This document shows positions 20,585 through 29,062 of a stretch of DNA of 42,059 nt, in pieces (positions within the stretch are counted from its first letter, which is position 1; each line of letters begins with the position of its first letter). The stretch comes from Zoogloea ramigera (GTDB taxonomy: Bacteria > Pseudomonadota > Gammaproteobacteria > Burkholderiales > Rhodocyclaceae), in assembly GCF_006539865.1 (NCBI RefSeq), contig NZ_BJNV01000046.1, forward strand, positions 1 through 42,059. The letters run 5' to 3'. The notes under the pieces are model-generated. The model was not told where the DNA came from. It was given only the letters and a program-made list of their open reading frames with translations, and ran no database searches. A program made the translations under genes and the position numbers.

Positions 20585-21696
20585 CAGATCACCTCCAGTT
20601 CGGCCCGCAGCGCGCCGCTGGCCTTCATGGCCTGGAGGATGGCGATCAGCTCGAGGGGGTTGGCGCCCAGGGTGTTGAGGGCCTTGACCACGTCGGCCAG
20701 GTTGGTGCCGCCCTTCACGTTGAAGATGTTGCCGCCGTCCTGCTTGATGTCGACGCCGCCCTTGTTGGTGACCGCGGTCTGACCCTGGCCGAAGGGGTTG
20801 GGCTGGCTGACCTGCTGCTCGTTGGTGACGGTGACGGTGAGGCTGCCGTGGGAGACCGCGCAGTTCTGCAGGGCCACCTTCTGGTTCATCACCACCGAGC
20901 CGGTGCGGGAGTTGATGATGACCTTGGCGGCCTGCACCGCCGGGGTCACGTCGAGGCTTTCGAGGCGGCCGAGGAAGGCCACCCGCTGGTTCACGTCGTC
21001 CGGCGCGCGCACCTGCACCTGGCGCCCGTCGAGGGCGCGGGCGGTGCCGGGGGCCATGGCGTTGATCGCGTCGACGACCTTCTGGGCGGTGCCGAAGTCG
21101 GCGTCGTTGAGCTCGACGAAGACCGAGTCGCCCTGCCCCACCGCGGTGGGCACCGAGCGCTCGACGGTGGCACCGCCGGGGATGCGCCCGGCCGAGAGGT
21201 GGTTGACCGTGACCTTGCCGCCGGAGGGCGCCGCACCGCTGGCGCCGCTCACCGCCAGGCTGCCCTGGGCCATCGCGTACACCTGGCCGTCCACGCCCTT
21301 GAGGGGCGTCATCACCAGGGTGCCGCCCTTGAGGGAGCGGGCGTTGCCCATCGACGACACGGTGACGTCGATCTGCTGGCCCGGCCGCGCGAAGGGCGGC
21401 AGGCTGGCGGTGACCATCACCGCGGCGACGTTCTTGAGCTGCAGTGACTGGCCCGGCGGCAGCGTGACGCCGAGGTTGCCGAGCATGTTGATGATGCTCT
21501 GCACCGTGAAGGGGGTCTGGGTGGTCTGGTCGCCGGAGCCGTCGAGGCCGACCACGAGGCCGTAGCCGACCAGCTGGTTGTGACGCACGCCGCCGATGCT
21601 GGCGAGATCCTTGAGGCGTTCGGCGCTGGCCGGGGTGCTGGCCAGCAGCCCGAGCGCACAGGCGCAGGCGGCGGCGAGGCGGAAGAGGCGCGACAT
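20584..21696 (-). CDS. flgI: Flagellar P-ring protein FlgI
   Basis: A 370-residue periplasmic protein with a clear signal peptide (residues 1-25, ending STPASAE). It polymerises into the P ring, the bushing in the peptidoglycan layer. The mature N terminus RLKDLASIGGVRHNQLVGYG and the FGTAQKVVDAIN, VVMNQKVALQNCAVSHGSL and C-terminal ANPLELIAILQAMKASGALRA blocks are typical. GAGGAA precedes the ATG. It sits 11 bases after flgH and overlaps flgJ by one base. Confidence 0.97.
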   Translation of the reverse strand: MSRLFRLAAACACALGLLASTPASAERLKDLASIGGVRHNQLVGYGLVVGLDGSGDQTTQTPFTVQSIINMLGNLGVTLPPGQSLQLKNVAAVMVTASLPPFARPGQQIDVTVSSMGNARSLKGGTLVMTPLKGVDGQVYAMAQGSLAVSGASGAAPSGGKVTVNHLSAGRIPGGATVERSVPTAVGQGDSVFVELNDADFGTAQKVVDAINAMAPGTARALDGRQVQVRAPDDVNQRVAFLGRLESLDVTPAVQAAKVIINSRTGSVVMNQKVALQNCAVSHGSLTVTVTNEQQVSQPNPFGQGQTAVTNKGGVDIKQDGGNIFNVKGGTNLADVVKALNTLGANPLELIAILQAMKASGALRAELEVI

Positions 21697-21707
21697 GGCG
21701 GGGTTCC

Positions 21708-22382
21708 TCAGAAAGGCAGCACGTTTACAAAGAAGCGCTGCAGCCAGCCCATCTGCTGGGTTTCGTCGATGTAGCCGTTGGCCCGGTATTCGATGCGGGC
21801 GTCGGCGACCTGGGTGGACTGCACGGTGTTGGCGCCGGTGACGCTGACCGGATTGACGATGCCCGAGAAGCGGATGAACTCGTTGCCCTGGTTGATGGCG
21901 ATCTGCTTTTCGCCCGACACCAGCAGGTTGCCGTTGGGCAGCACCTCGATGACGGTGGTGGTGATGGTGCCGGTGAAGGCGTTGTTGGCCGCCGCGTCGC
22001 CCTTTCCGCCGAACTTGCTGGCGTCGGAGGCGGTCGCATCGAGCCCGTTGAGGCCGCCCAGCGGCAGCTTGGCCAGCGCGGTGATGGAGGCGGCGAGGCT
22101 GGCGTTGCGCTCGGCGTTGGCCGACGACTTCTTGCTGGCGGCGGTCTGCTCGACGAGGTTGACGGTGATGATGTCGCCGACGAAGCGGGCGCGACGGTCT
22201 TCGAACAGGGGCCGGGTGAAGCTGGGCTGGTAGATCGAGCCCGAGCCGGAGGCCTGGGCGGCGCGGGCGTCGGGGCGCACGCTCATGGGCTGGTGCACCG
22301 CGGTCGGCGGGGTGGCCTGCAGGGCCGCGCAGCCGGTGAGGCCGGCGAGGAGCAGGGCGGGCAGGCAGTGAAGTGTGCGCAT
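21708..22382 (-). CDS. flgH: Flagellar L-ring lipoprotein FlgH
   Basis: A 224-residue outer-membrane lipoprotein that forms the L ring. The signal peptide ends in LAGLTGC with the lipidated Cys at residue 18. The mature protein has [28 protein letters not shown] and the conserved [28 protein letters not shown] block. The frame is open far upstream, but similarity and the signal peptide begin at the ATG at 22382. The ribosome site is weak; the gap to flgG is 20 bases. Confidence 0.96.
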   Translation of the reverse strand: MRTLHCLPALLLAGLTGCAALQATPPTAVHQPMSVRPDARAAQASGSGSIYQPSFTRPLFEDRRARFVGDIITVNLVEQTAASKKSSANAERNASLAASITALAKLPLGGLNGLDATASDASKFGGKGDAAANNAFTGTITTTVIEVLPNGNLLVSGEKQIAINQGNEFIRFSGIVNPVSVTGANTVQSTQVADARIEYRANGYIDETQQMGWLQRFFVNVLPF

Positions 22383-22402
22383 GATGGGTGTCCGCGGCCC
22401 GC

Positions 22403-23185
22403 TTACAGCGAGGTGAGCTTGCCGAGCATGTTGTCGGAGGTGGAGATGGCCCGGGAGTTGAGCTCGTAGGCGCGCTGGGTCTGGATCATCAGCACCAGCT
22501 CTTCGGCCACGTTGACGTTGGAGGTTTCCACATAGGTCTGGTTGAGGCTGCCGACGCCGTTGGTGCCCGGGGTGTTGGGGTTGGCGGTGCCGCTGGCGGC
22601 GGTCTCGAGGAAGAGGTTTTCGCCCACGCTCTGCAGGCCGCCCGGGTTGACGAAGCTGGCCAGCTGGATGTTGCCGATCTGCGCCGCGGCGGCCTGGTTG
22701 GGCAGGGTCACCGAGACCACGCCGTCCTTGCCGATGGTGACCGACAGGGCGTTGGCGGGGATGGTGATGGCCGGCTGCAGCGGGTAGCCGCTGGAGGTGA
22801 CGATCTGGCCGTTGGCGTCTTTCTGGAAGGCGCCGTCGCGGGTGTAGGCGGTGGTGCCGTCGGGGGTGAGGATCTGGAAGAAGCCTTCGCCCTGGATCGC
22901 CACGTCGAGGGCGTTGCCGGTCTGGGTGAGGTTGCCCTGGGTGTGGATGCGCTCGGTGGCGATGGGGCGCACGCCGGTGCCGATCTGCAGGCCCGAGGGG
23001 ATGGTGGTCTGCTGTGTGGACTGGGCGCCGGGCTGGCGCAGGTTCTGGTATAGCAGGTCTTCGAACACCGCCCGCGCGCGCTTGAAGCCATTGGTGGAGA
23101 CGTTGGCGAGGTTGTTGGAGATGACGTCGAGCTGGGTCTGCTGGGCTTCGAGGCCGGTGCGGGCAATCCACAGGGAGCGGATCAT
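22403..23185 (-). CDS. flgG: Flagellar distal rod protein FlgG
   Basis: A 260-residue distal rod protein, the usual length. It opens [47 protein letters not shown], written here only as the known FlgG start, and ends with an [22 protein letters not shown]-type D0 helix. GGAG lies six bases before the ATG. Unlike most genomes, where flgF and flgG are adjacent, a 597-base gap separates them, holding a sigma54 promoter, an intrinsic terminator and minisatellite B. flgG therefore heads its own unit, flgGHIJ. Confidence 0.96.
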   Translation of the reverse strand: MIRSLWIARTGLEAQQTQLDVISNNLANVSTNGFKRARAVFEDLLYQNLRQPGAQSTQQTTIPSGLQIGTGVRPIATERIHTQGNLTQTGNALDVAIQGEGFFQILTPDGTTAYTRDGAFQKDANGQIVTSSGYPLQPAITIPANALSVTIGKDGVVSVTLPNQAAAAQIGNIQLASFVNPGGLQSVGENLFLETAASGTANPNTPGTNGVGSLNQTYVETSNVNVAEELVLMIQTQRAYELNSRAISTSDNMLGKLTSL

Positions 23186-23277
23186 GGTGGGCTCCAGAAT
23201 TTCGGTGTCGCCCGGGGGGCGAGGGGTTGGCCGCCGACAGAAGATGAATACACGGGCAGCAGGGTCATCCTAAGCTC

Positions 23278-23293
23278 AGCAAGTCCCGTTCCA
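23278..23293 (-). promoter_or_regulatory. Sigma54 promoter of flgG
   Basis: On the minus strand the sequence reads TGGAACGGGACTTGCT: GG and GC lie exactly 10 bases apart, with one mismatch to TGGCACG-N4-TTGCW. It gives a leader of about 80 bases before flgG. Confidence 0.8.
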
Positions 23294-23311
23294 GGCCCGG
23301 AGGAAGTGGTG

Positions 23312-23333
23312 AAAAGGCGGCCTATTTGCCGCC
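23312..23333 (-). terminator. Intrinsic terminator after flgF and minisatellite B
   Basis: GGCGGC and GCCGCC (23316-23321, 23328-23333) pair around a 6-base AT-rich loop, followed on the minus strand by TTTT. It would end the flgBCDEF transcript just before the flgG promoter. Confidence 0.7.
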
Positions 23334-23421
23334 GGGGCGGCAGTGGCCAGGGGAAACACGGCAGCGGCGGCCGGCGGTGCGGAAAAATTTGCCGGACGGC
23401 AGGCCCACGGCGAGGCACATC

Positions 23422-23737
23422 GGGCCGGCGGGATGGGTGTACGGGTCGCTGCGATGGGTGTGCGGGTCGCGGCGATGGCTTTGCGGGTCGCCGTGGCGGG
23501 AGCGCGGGTCGCGGCGATGGGCAGGCGCATCACGGCAATGGGTGCACGCATCTCCGGGATGGCTGCGCGCATTGTTGCGATGGGAGGACGGGTCCGCCGC
23601 GACGGGTGCGGGCATTGCAGCGACAGGCCTTGGCGTCGCTGCGATGGGAACACGCATCGCAGCGATGGGTGCGAGGGTCGCCACGATGGGCGCGTGCATC
23701 CCGGCGATGGGAGAGGCTGTCGCTGCGATGGAAACAG
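23422..23737. repeat. Minisatellite B: 21-bp hairpin-repeat array between flgF and flgG
   Basis: Fifteen tandem units; the first ten boundaries fall at exactly 21 bp, and one unit (23632-23653) is 22 bp. The unit consensus is about GSRTCGCnGCGATGGGWGCRC. Bases 3-13 of a unit are an inverted repeat (ATCGC-n-GCGAT); in several units both arms change or are saved by G-T pairs, for example ATCTC-C-GGGAT (23549-23559) and GTCGC-C-GTGGC (23486-23496). The 22-bp unit breaks the reading frame on both strands. The array starts 46 bases after the flgF stop (minus-strand sense) and ends before the terminator, so it should be the 3' UTR of the flgBCDEF mRNA. Confidence 0.85.
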
Positions 23738-23782
23738 TGGCTGGCGGCGTGGGGGCGCCCTTGGCGGGCCGGCCGCTGGCCG

Positions 23783-24523
23783 TCAGCCCTTGGCGACCAG
23801 CTGGCCGGCGGAGCGGTCCATCTCCTGGGCGGTGGACAGCATCCGGGTCTGCATCTCGTACTGGCGGGCCAGGGAGATCATCGACACCATCTGCTCGACC
23901 ACGTTGACGTTGCTGCCCTCGAGGTAGCCGGCGGCCACCTTGACGGTGGGGTCGGCCGGGGCGGCACCACCGGCGGCGAGGCGGAAGAAGCCGTCGGGGC
24001 CGCGGCGCAGGTCGGCCTCGGGCGGGTTGACCAGCTTGAGCTGGTCGACGGCGCTGGTGCTGTTGCGGGCGCCGGTGCGGGCCACAGTGGATACGGTGCC
24101 GTCGACACCGATCGCCACCTCGACGTCGGGGGGCACCGTGATCGGGCCGCCGCTGCCCATCACCGGCAGGCCGCCGCGGGTCTGCAGGATGCCGTTGGCG
24201 CTGACCTCGAAGTTGCCGTTGCGGGTGTAGCCCTCGGTGCCGTCGGGCATCTGCACCGCAAACCAGCCCTTGCCCTGCACCGCCACGTCGAAGGGGCGGT
24301 TGGTGTGCTGCAGCGGCCCGGTGGAGAGGTCGTCCTGCACGCTGGCGTCGACGACGAAGGCGCGGGTGGGCATCAGCGCGTTCTGAACCGGCACCGCGCG
24401 CAGGCGGTGCAGCTCGGCCTTGAAGCCGGTGCTGGTGGCGTTGGCCAGGTTGTGGGAGACGGCCGCCTCCTGCCCCATGGTGGCGGAGGCGCCGGTCATC
24501 GCGGTGTAGATCAGGCGGTCCAT
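23783..24523 (-). CDS. flgF: Flagellar proximal rod protein FlgF
   Basis: A 246-residue proximal rod protein. It begins MDRLIYTAMTGASATMGQEA, followed by HNLANATSTGFKAEL, and ends with the NVNVVEQMVSMISLARQYEMQ helix that packs in the rod core. Length is normal. GAGGAG precedes the ATG by 8 bases. It lies 19 bases after flgE and is the last gene before the repeat-containing gap, so it probably ends the flgBCDEF unit. Confidence 0.95.
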   Translation of the reverse strand: MDRLIYTAMTGASATMGQEAAVSHNLANATSTGFKAELHRLRAVPVQNALMPTRAFVVDASVQDDLSTGPLQHTNRPFDVAVQGKGWFAVQMPDGTEGYTRNGNFEVSANGILQTRGGLPVMGSGGPITVPPDVEVAIGVDGTVSTVARTGARNSTSAVDQLKLVNPPEADLRRGPDGFFRLAAGGAAPADPTVKVAAGYLEGSNVNVVEQMVSMISLARQYEMQTRMLSTAQEMDRSAGQLVAKG

Positions 24524-24542
24524 GGTTCAGGCTCCTCGGCGC

Positions 24543-26471
24543 TCAGCGCAGGTTGACCAGGGTTTGCAGGATTTGGTCCTGGGTCTTGATCGACTGGGCG
24601 TTGGCCTGGTAGGCGCGCTGCTGGGTGATCATGTTGACCAGCTCGGAGGTGAGGTCGACGTTGGACTCTTCGATCGCGGCCGACTGCAGCACGCCGAGGG
24701 TGCCGGTCCCCGGGGGGGCACCGGCGCCATCCACGGCGCCCGCCTCGGGCGTCCATTGCCACTGGTTGCCGCCCACCGAGACGAGGCCGTTGGGGTTGCG
24801 GAAGTTGGTGAGCAGCACCTGGCCCATGGTGCGCGACTGGCCGTTGCTGAAGTTGCCGAGGATGGTGCCGTCGGCCTCGACGGTGAGGCCGCTGAGGGTG
24901 CCGGGCTTGTAGCCGTCCTGGCTGAGGGACGAGACGCCGAAGCTGTTGCCGAACTGGGTGGAGTTGTTCAGGTCGATGGTGATCGTCAGGTCTTTGGTGG
25001 CGCCGGTGGTGACGGTGTAGGTGGTGGCGATGGTCTTGGGCGTGAGCAGGCCGCCGTTGCTGTCGAAGCTCACGGTGGTCGGGCTGTGCAGGCCGGTGAT
25101 CGGGTCGATCTCGGGCGGGAAGCCGCCGTCGAGGCTGGTGTACACGTCCCACTTGTTGGCCTGGGCGGTCTTCACGAAGTACAGCGACTGGGTGTGCGGG
25201 TTGCCCAGGGAGTCATACACCGTCTGGGAGGTGGTGCTGGTGTAGCTGGTGGGGTCGGTGATGCTGAAGCCGCCGCTGTTGGCGGTGGCGGTGAAGGTGG
25301 GTATCGCCAGGTCGGTGGCGACGCCGCCGGTGACCGCCATCGACGACTGGCCGCCGGCCAGGGTGGAGCTGAAGGTGATGCGGCCATCGGCGTCGGCGCC
25401 GACGACGACCTTGCCGTTGAGGGCGGTGGCATTGACGGCGGTCTGCAGCGCGGCGACCAGCGAGGTGGAGTCGGGGTAGGTGGCGGCGTTGATGGTGACC
25501 GGGATGGCGGCGGCGCCATCGACGGCGATCGACAGGGTGCTGGTGGTGCCGGCGGCCGGCACCGGGGCGATCGTGAAGGGGGCGACCGAGGCGCTGGAAA
25601 GTGTGGCGACCACGGCGTTGCTGCCATTCACGGTGGTGCCGCTGGGGATCTTCAGGCCGGCGGCGGCGGTGCCGCCCACGAGCAGGCTGGAGAGCCGCCC
25701 ACCCCGCTCGGAGGCCAGGCTGAGCACGCCGTTGCTGTCGCTGGAGGCGACCAAACGGCCCTTGAGCGAGGTCTGGTCGATGGCGGTCTGCAGCGCGGCG
25801 ACCAGGGAGCTGGAGTCGGCGTAGCTGCCCACCGGGATCGTCACGGTGGCACTGGCTTCGCCGTCCACCGCGACGGTGAGCCGGTTGTTGGCGGCGGTGA
25901 GCACCAGCGGCGTGCCGACGGTGGCCGGGACGCCGGTGCCGTAGAGGGTGGCGACGGTGAGCGCCGCGGGCGAGCTGGAGCGGGAGTCGAGGTTGACGTT
26001 GTAGCCGGCCTCGGTGGTGGCCTTCGGGTCGGCATCGCCGTAGCTGAGGCGAATGTCGCCGCCGACGCCGTTGGGCAGGCCCTTGGCGTCGAAGGTGTTG
26101 CCGGTGAGGCGCAGGCCGCTGCTATTGACCACGTAGCCGTTCTTGTCGACGTGGAACTGGCCGTTGCGGGTGTAGGTGATGGAGCCGTTGTCGCTCATCC
26201 GGAAGAAGCCCTGGCCATTGACCGCCAGATCGAGCGTGCTGCTGCTGGTGGAGATGTTGCCCTGGGTGAATTGCTGGGCCACGGTGGCCACCGAGGCGCC
26301 GATACCGACCTGGGTGGAGCTGCCGGCCGACAGCGACGCGGCGAACACGTCGGCAAACTGGGCGCCGGCCTGCTTGTAGCCGACGGTGCCCGAGTTGGAC
26401 ACGTTGTTGCTGATGGCGTCGAGCGCCTTGGAAGCGATGGAGAGGCCGCTCAAACCTTGCTGGAATGCCAT
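24543..26471 (-). CDS. flgE: Flagellar hook protein FlgE with a duplicated insert
   Basis: A 642-residue hook subunit, well above the roughly 400 residues of the enteric protein. The N terminus MAFQQGLSGLSIASKALDAI and C terminus (SNVDLTSELVNMITQQRAY, QSIKTQDQILQTLVNL) are standard. The extra length is in the exposed D2/D3 region, where two similar modules of about 80 residues stand in tandem (about 195-275 and 310-392). Each has a VAVDG or IAVDG strand, a DSSSLVAALQTAI or DSTSLVAALQTAV helix and an LKGRL or LNGKV strand, like flagellin hook-IN motifs. GGAG precedes the ATG; flgD is 13 bases upstream. Confidence 0.96.
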   Translation of the reverse strand: MAFQQGLSGLSIASKALDAISNNVSNSGTVGYKQAGAQFADVFAASLSAGSSTQVGIGASVATVAQQFTQGNISTSSSTLDLAVNGQGFFRMSDNGSITYTRNGQFHVDKNGYVVNSSGLRLTGNTFDAKGLPNGVGGDIRLSYGDADPKATTEAGYNVNLDSRSSSPAALTVATLYGTGVPATVGTPLVLTAANNRLTVAVDGEASATVTIPVGSYADSSSLVAALQTAIDQTSLKGRLVASSDSNGVLSLASERGGRLSSLLVGGTAAAGLKIPSGTTVNGSNAVVATLSSASVAPFTIAPVPAAGTTSTLSIAVDGAAAIPVTINAATYPDSTSLVAALQTAVNATALNGKVVVGADADGRITFSSTLAGGQSSMAVTGGVATDLAIPTFTATANSGGFSITDPTSYTSTTSQTVYDSLGNPHTQSLYFVKTAQANKWDVYTSLDGGFPPEIDPITGLHSPTTVSFDSNGGLLTPKTIATTYTVTTGATKDLTITIDLNNSTQFGNSFGVSSLSQDGYKPGTLSGLTVEADGTILGNFSNGQSRTMGQVLLTNFRNPNGLVSVGGNQWQWTPEAGAVDGAGAPPGTGTLGVLQSAAIEESNVDLTSELVNMITQQRAYQANAQSIKTQDQILQTLVNLR

Positions 26472-26484
26472 TTTGGGTCTCCGC

Positions 26485-27162
26485 TCAGAGAATCTGCTTG
26501 ATATCGGACAGGGTGACCAACTTGCCGCCGCCCACGTCGATGGACACGCTGCCGGCGCTGGTGCGCAGCACGCTGTTCACCGAGCCGAGCTGCAGGGCCG
26601 TCGGGCTGAGGCTGGTGTCGCCGCGGGTGGCCTTGACCGACAGGCTGTAGCTGCCATCGACGGCCTTGGAGCCGTTGTTGGTGAGGCCGTCCCACGCAAA
26701 ATTGAACACACCGGCGTCGTAGTCGCCGAGCTCGAGGGTGCGCACCTCGAGGCCATTGGAATCCTTGATCGTCACGCTGACCTTGTCGGCCGGGCTGGTG
26801 AGCTCGAAGCCACCGTAGGCCTTGCCGCTCGACAGCGAGAGGCCGTTGCCGCTCACCATCACGCCCTTGCCCACCAGCGCGGCGGCCTGCATGGCCTCGC
26901 CCGACTGGGAGCTCTCGAGCAGCGTGGAGAGGGTGGTGTTGAGCTTGCCGAGGCCATCCACGGTGCTGATCTGGGCCAGCTGGGAGGTCATCTGGGCGTT
27001 GTCCATCGGGGACAGCGGGTCCTGGTTCTTGAGCTGCTCGGTGAGCAGCCGGAGAAAGCTGGACTGGGTGCCCATCTCCATCGCCTTGGGCGAACCCGAC
27101 GACGAGGTCTTCTGGAGGTTATTGATGACCTCGGAGCTGGTGGCGGAATTGACTGTGCTCAT
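26485..27162 (-). CDS. flgD: Flagellar hook cap / assembly protein FlgD
   Basis: A 225-residue hook scaffolding protein that caps the growing hook. The conserved FLRLLTEQLKNQDPLSPMDNAQMTSQLAQ-type segment lies near residues 38-66, followed by a FlgD Ig-like/Tudor C-terminal half (GGFELTSPADKVSVTIKDSNG, FAWDGLTNNG). GGAAG lies before the ATG. The gaps are 22 bases to flgC and 13 to flgE. Length and order match other flagellar clusters. Confidence 0.95.
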   Translation of the reverse strand: MSTVNSATSSEVINNLQKTSSSGSPKAMEMGTQSSFLRLLTEQLKNQDPLSPMDNAQMTSQLAQISTVDGLGKLNTTLSTLLESSQSGEAMQAAALVGKGVMVSGNGLSLSSGKAYGGFELTSPADKVSVTIKDSNGLEVRTLELGDYDAGVFNFAWDGLTNNGSKAVDGSYSLSVKATRGDTSLSPTALQLGSVNSVLRTSAGSVSIDVGGGKLVTLSDIKQIL

Positions 27163-27184
27163 GATCTGGCTTCCGGAGATTCGA

Positions 27185-27589
27185 TTACTGGCCGATGGCC
27201 AGGGTCTTTTCCATCAGGGTCTTGGCCGTGCCCATCACGTCGGCGTTGGTCTGGTAGGCCCGCGAGGCGGAGATCATGTTGGTCATCTCCTCGACGACAT
27301 TGACGTTGGGCATCGTCACGTAGCCCTCGGCATTGGCAGCCGGGCTCTTCGGGTCGTAGACCAGGCGCATCGGCGCGGCGCTCTCGACCACCTGGGTCAC
27401 GCGGACGCCCTGGGCCGCCGGGCCGGCCATCGGCGTGGCGGCAAACACCACCTGCTTGGCGCGGTAGGGCTGGCCGTCGCTGGAGACGAGGCTGTCGGCG
27501 TTGGCCAGGTTGCTGGCGGTGGTGTTGAGCCGCAGGGACTGCGCGTGAAGCGCGCTGCCGGCAACCTGGAAGACATTGAGCATGCTCAT
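27185..27589 (-). CDS. flgC: Flagellar proximal rod protein FlgC
   Basis: A 134-residue rod subunit. It has the rod-type N terminus [20 protein letters not shown] with NLANADS, the middle [24 protein letters not shown] and a C-terminal helix [14 protein letters not shown]. Length is exactly typical. AAGGGG precedes the ATG, and flgB ends 10 bases upstream. Confidence 0.97.
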   Translation of the reverse strand: MSMLNVFQVAGSALHAQSLRLNTTASNLANADSLVSSDGQPYRAKQVVFAATPMAGPAAQGVRVTQVVESAAPMRLVYDPKSPAANAEGYVTMPNVNVVEEMTNMISASRAYQTNADVMGTAKTLMEKTLAIGQ

Positions 27590-27599
27590 GATGTGCCCC

Positions 27600-28004
27600 T
27601 TACTGGTTCTGGATCGCCCGCTGCATGGTGGTCAGCATGCCGTTGATGAAGGTCAGGCTGGCCTGGTAATGCACCGAGTTCTCGGCAAAGGCGCTGCGCT
27701 CGACGTCCATGTTGACGGTGTTGCCATCGACGGCGCCCTGCTCCTCGTTGCGATACTTGAGGGCGGCCTCCAGCGGGTTGGTGGCGGCACCGGCAATGTG
27801 GCGCTGCGAGGTGGTCTTGAGGGCCAGGGCGTCACCCTTGGCGCCTAGCGCGCCGGCCAGGGCCTGGCGGAAATCCAGGTCACGAGCCTTGAAGTTCGGC
27901 GTGTCGGCATTCGCGATATTCGAGGCGATCACCTGCTGGCGGTAAGCGCGGGCGTTCAGCGCCGTCTGGTGAAAACGCATCGTGGCATCGAGTCTGTCGG
28001 TCAT
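27600..28004 (-). CDS. flgB: Flagellar proximal rod protein FlgB
   Basis: A 134-residue rod subunit and first gene of the minus-strand flagellar unit. Its N terminus [20 protein letters not shown] is followed by [23 protein letters not shown]. The frame is open 37 codons further upstream, but the ATG at 28004 is supported by AAGGTGA just before it, by the similarity and by the sigma54 promoter, which lies inside that upstream extension. It is divergent from flgA across a 322-base gap. Confidence 0.96.
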   Translation of the reverse strand: MTDRLDATMRFHQTALNARAYRQQVIASNIANADTPNFKARDLDFRQALAGALGAKGDALALKTTSQRHIAGAATNPLEAALKYRNEEQGAVDGNTVNMDVERSAFAENSVHYQASLTFINGMLTTMQRAIQNQ

Positions 28005-28027
28005 TCCGGTCACCTTTTGGGGCTGTG

Positions 28028-28049
28028 GCTGCAATGACTCCATTGCAGC
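28028..28049. repeat. 9-bp perfect inverted repeat at the flgB promoter
   Basis: GCTGCAATG (28028-28036) and CATTGCAGC (28041-28049) pair around ACTC. It overlaps the -12 element and the expected start site of the flgB sigma54 promoter, so it is more likely a binding site than an RNA hairpin. Confidence 0.6.
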
Positions 28050-28059
28050 TTCCATGCCA
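28044..28059 (-). promoter_or_regulatory. Sigma54 promoter of flgB
   Basis: On the minus strand the sequence reads TGGCATGGAAGCTGCA, with GG and GC 10 bases apart and 14 of 16 positions fitting TGGCAYR-N4-TTGCW (with the N positions counted as free). Transcription would start about 30 bases before the flgB ATG. Confidence 0.75.
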
Positions 28060-28165
28060 GCCATCCTACCCGGGGCCCCAGGCCAGCCATGGGCCGAACA
28101 GGCGGCAATTTCCACCCCATTCCACCTCGCCGCACGCCGCCTTTACGCTCCGCCGCTTGCCGCAG

Positions 28166-28180
28166 CGGCAAACTTTGCCG
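28166..28180. promoter_or_regulatory. Palindrome in the flgB-flgA intergenic region
   Basis: CGGCAAA-C-TTTGCCG, a 7-bp perfect dyad with one central base. It lies about 107 bases upstream of the flgB sigma54 promoter, an enhancer-like distance, and 147 bases before flgA. The rest of this 322-base gap shows no gene. Confidence 0.4.
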
Positions 28181-28326
28181 GCCATTCCGTGCCGAGCGGC
28201 GGAGTTGCCGGAGCGGCGCAAAATTGAACCGCGAAAGCGCCGTTATTTCCGGCGGCATCGAGGGCGCCTACATGTTCCAATGGCAGCCACGACTCCCGCG
28301 CAGGATGCGCCCCGCGCCCTCCCCCG

Positions 28327-29025
28327 ATGAAATCCGCCCACACCTTCACCGCCCTGCTCATGATCGCCCTGGCGAGCTTCGCCGGCCTCTGCCAGGCCCG
28401 CCAGGACCCGGCCGCCGTACGCAGCGAGGTGACACGTTTTCTGCGGCTGCAGACGATCAGCCTGCCCGGCGAGGTGAGCATCCAGGTCGGCGAATTCGCC
28501 CCCGACAACGCCCTGCCGCCCTGCGTCCAGCTCGAAGCCTTCCTGCCCCCCGGCGCCCGCGCCTGGGGCCGCGTCTCGGTGGGCGTCCGCTGCCTCGCCC
28601 CGAGCCCCTGGTCGGCCTGGGTGCCGGCCGAAGTGCGGGTGAAGGGCTTGTACCTCGTCACCTCCGGCCCCCTCACAGCCGGCCAGCTGATCGGCCCCGG
28701 CGACATCCGCCGCGAGGCGGGCGAACTCACCGCCCTGGCCGCCGACGTCCTCACCGACCCGACCCAGGCCGTCGGCTACGCCGCCCGCGTCGGGCTGGCC
28801 GCCGGCCGGCCGCTGGCCGCCAGCCACCTGCGGCTGCCGCCCGTGGTGGTGCAAGGCCAGCCGGTGAAGGTCGTCACCCGCGGCGGCGGTTTCCAGGTGA
28901 CCAACGACGGCACCGCCCTCAGCACCGCCGGCGACGGCCAGGCGGCCCAGGTGCGGCTCAGCAGCGGCCAGGTGCTGCGCGGCACGGCGCGCAACGGAGG
29001 CGTGGTGGAAGTCACGCTGCCATGA
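28327..29025 (+). CDS. flgA: P-ring assembly chaperone FlgA
   Basis: A 232-residue periplasmic chaperone needed for P-ring formation by FlgI. A signal peptide (about 1-24, ending LCQA) is followed by the SAF-like C-terminal half: LTAGQLIGPGDIRREAG, AGRPLAASHLRLPPVVVQGQPV and a C terminus ending GVVEVTLP. Length matches the family. The ribosome site is weak. It is divergent from flgB and 96 bases ahead of flgM. Confidence 0.93.
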   Translation: MKSAHTFTALLMIALASFAGLCQARQDPAAVRSEVTRFLRLQTISLPGEVSIQVGEFAPDNALPPCVQLEAFLPPGARAWGRVSVGVRCLAPSPWSAWVPAEVRVKGLYLVTSGPLTAGQLIGPGDIRREAGELTALAADVLTDPTQAVGYAARVGLAAGRPLAASHLRLPPVVVQGQPVKVVTRGGGFQVTNDGTALSTAGDGQAAQVRLSSGQVLRGTARNGGVVEVTLP

Positions 29026-29062
29026 AGATGAAGTTAGCCCTCCCGGCGGCTTGCGAATAAGC

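Noticed and set aside
23276-23699. Repeat protein encoded across minisatellite B (seven-residue PIAATR units)
   Set aside because: The 22-bp unit at 23632-23653 moves the pattern to another frame on both strands, and open frames exist in several phases at once.
28166-28177. Second sigma54 promoter in the flgB-flgA gap
   Set aside because: GG and GC are separated by 8 bases instead of the required 10; the same holds for the dyad before the EAL gene at 38099-38111.
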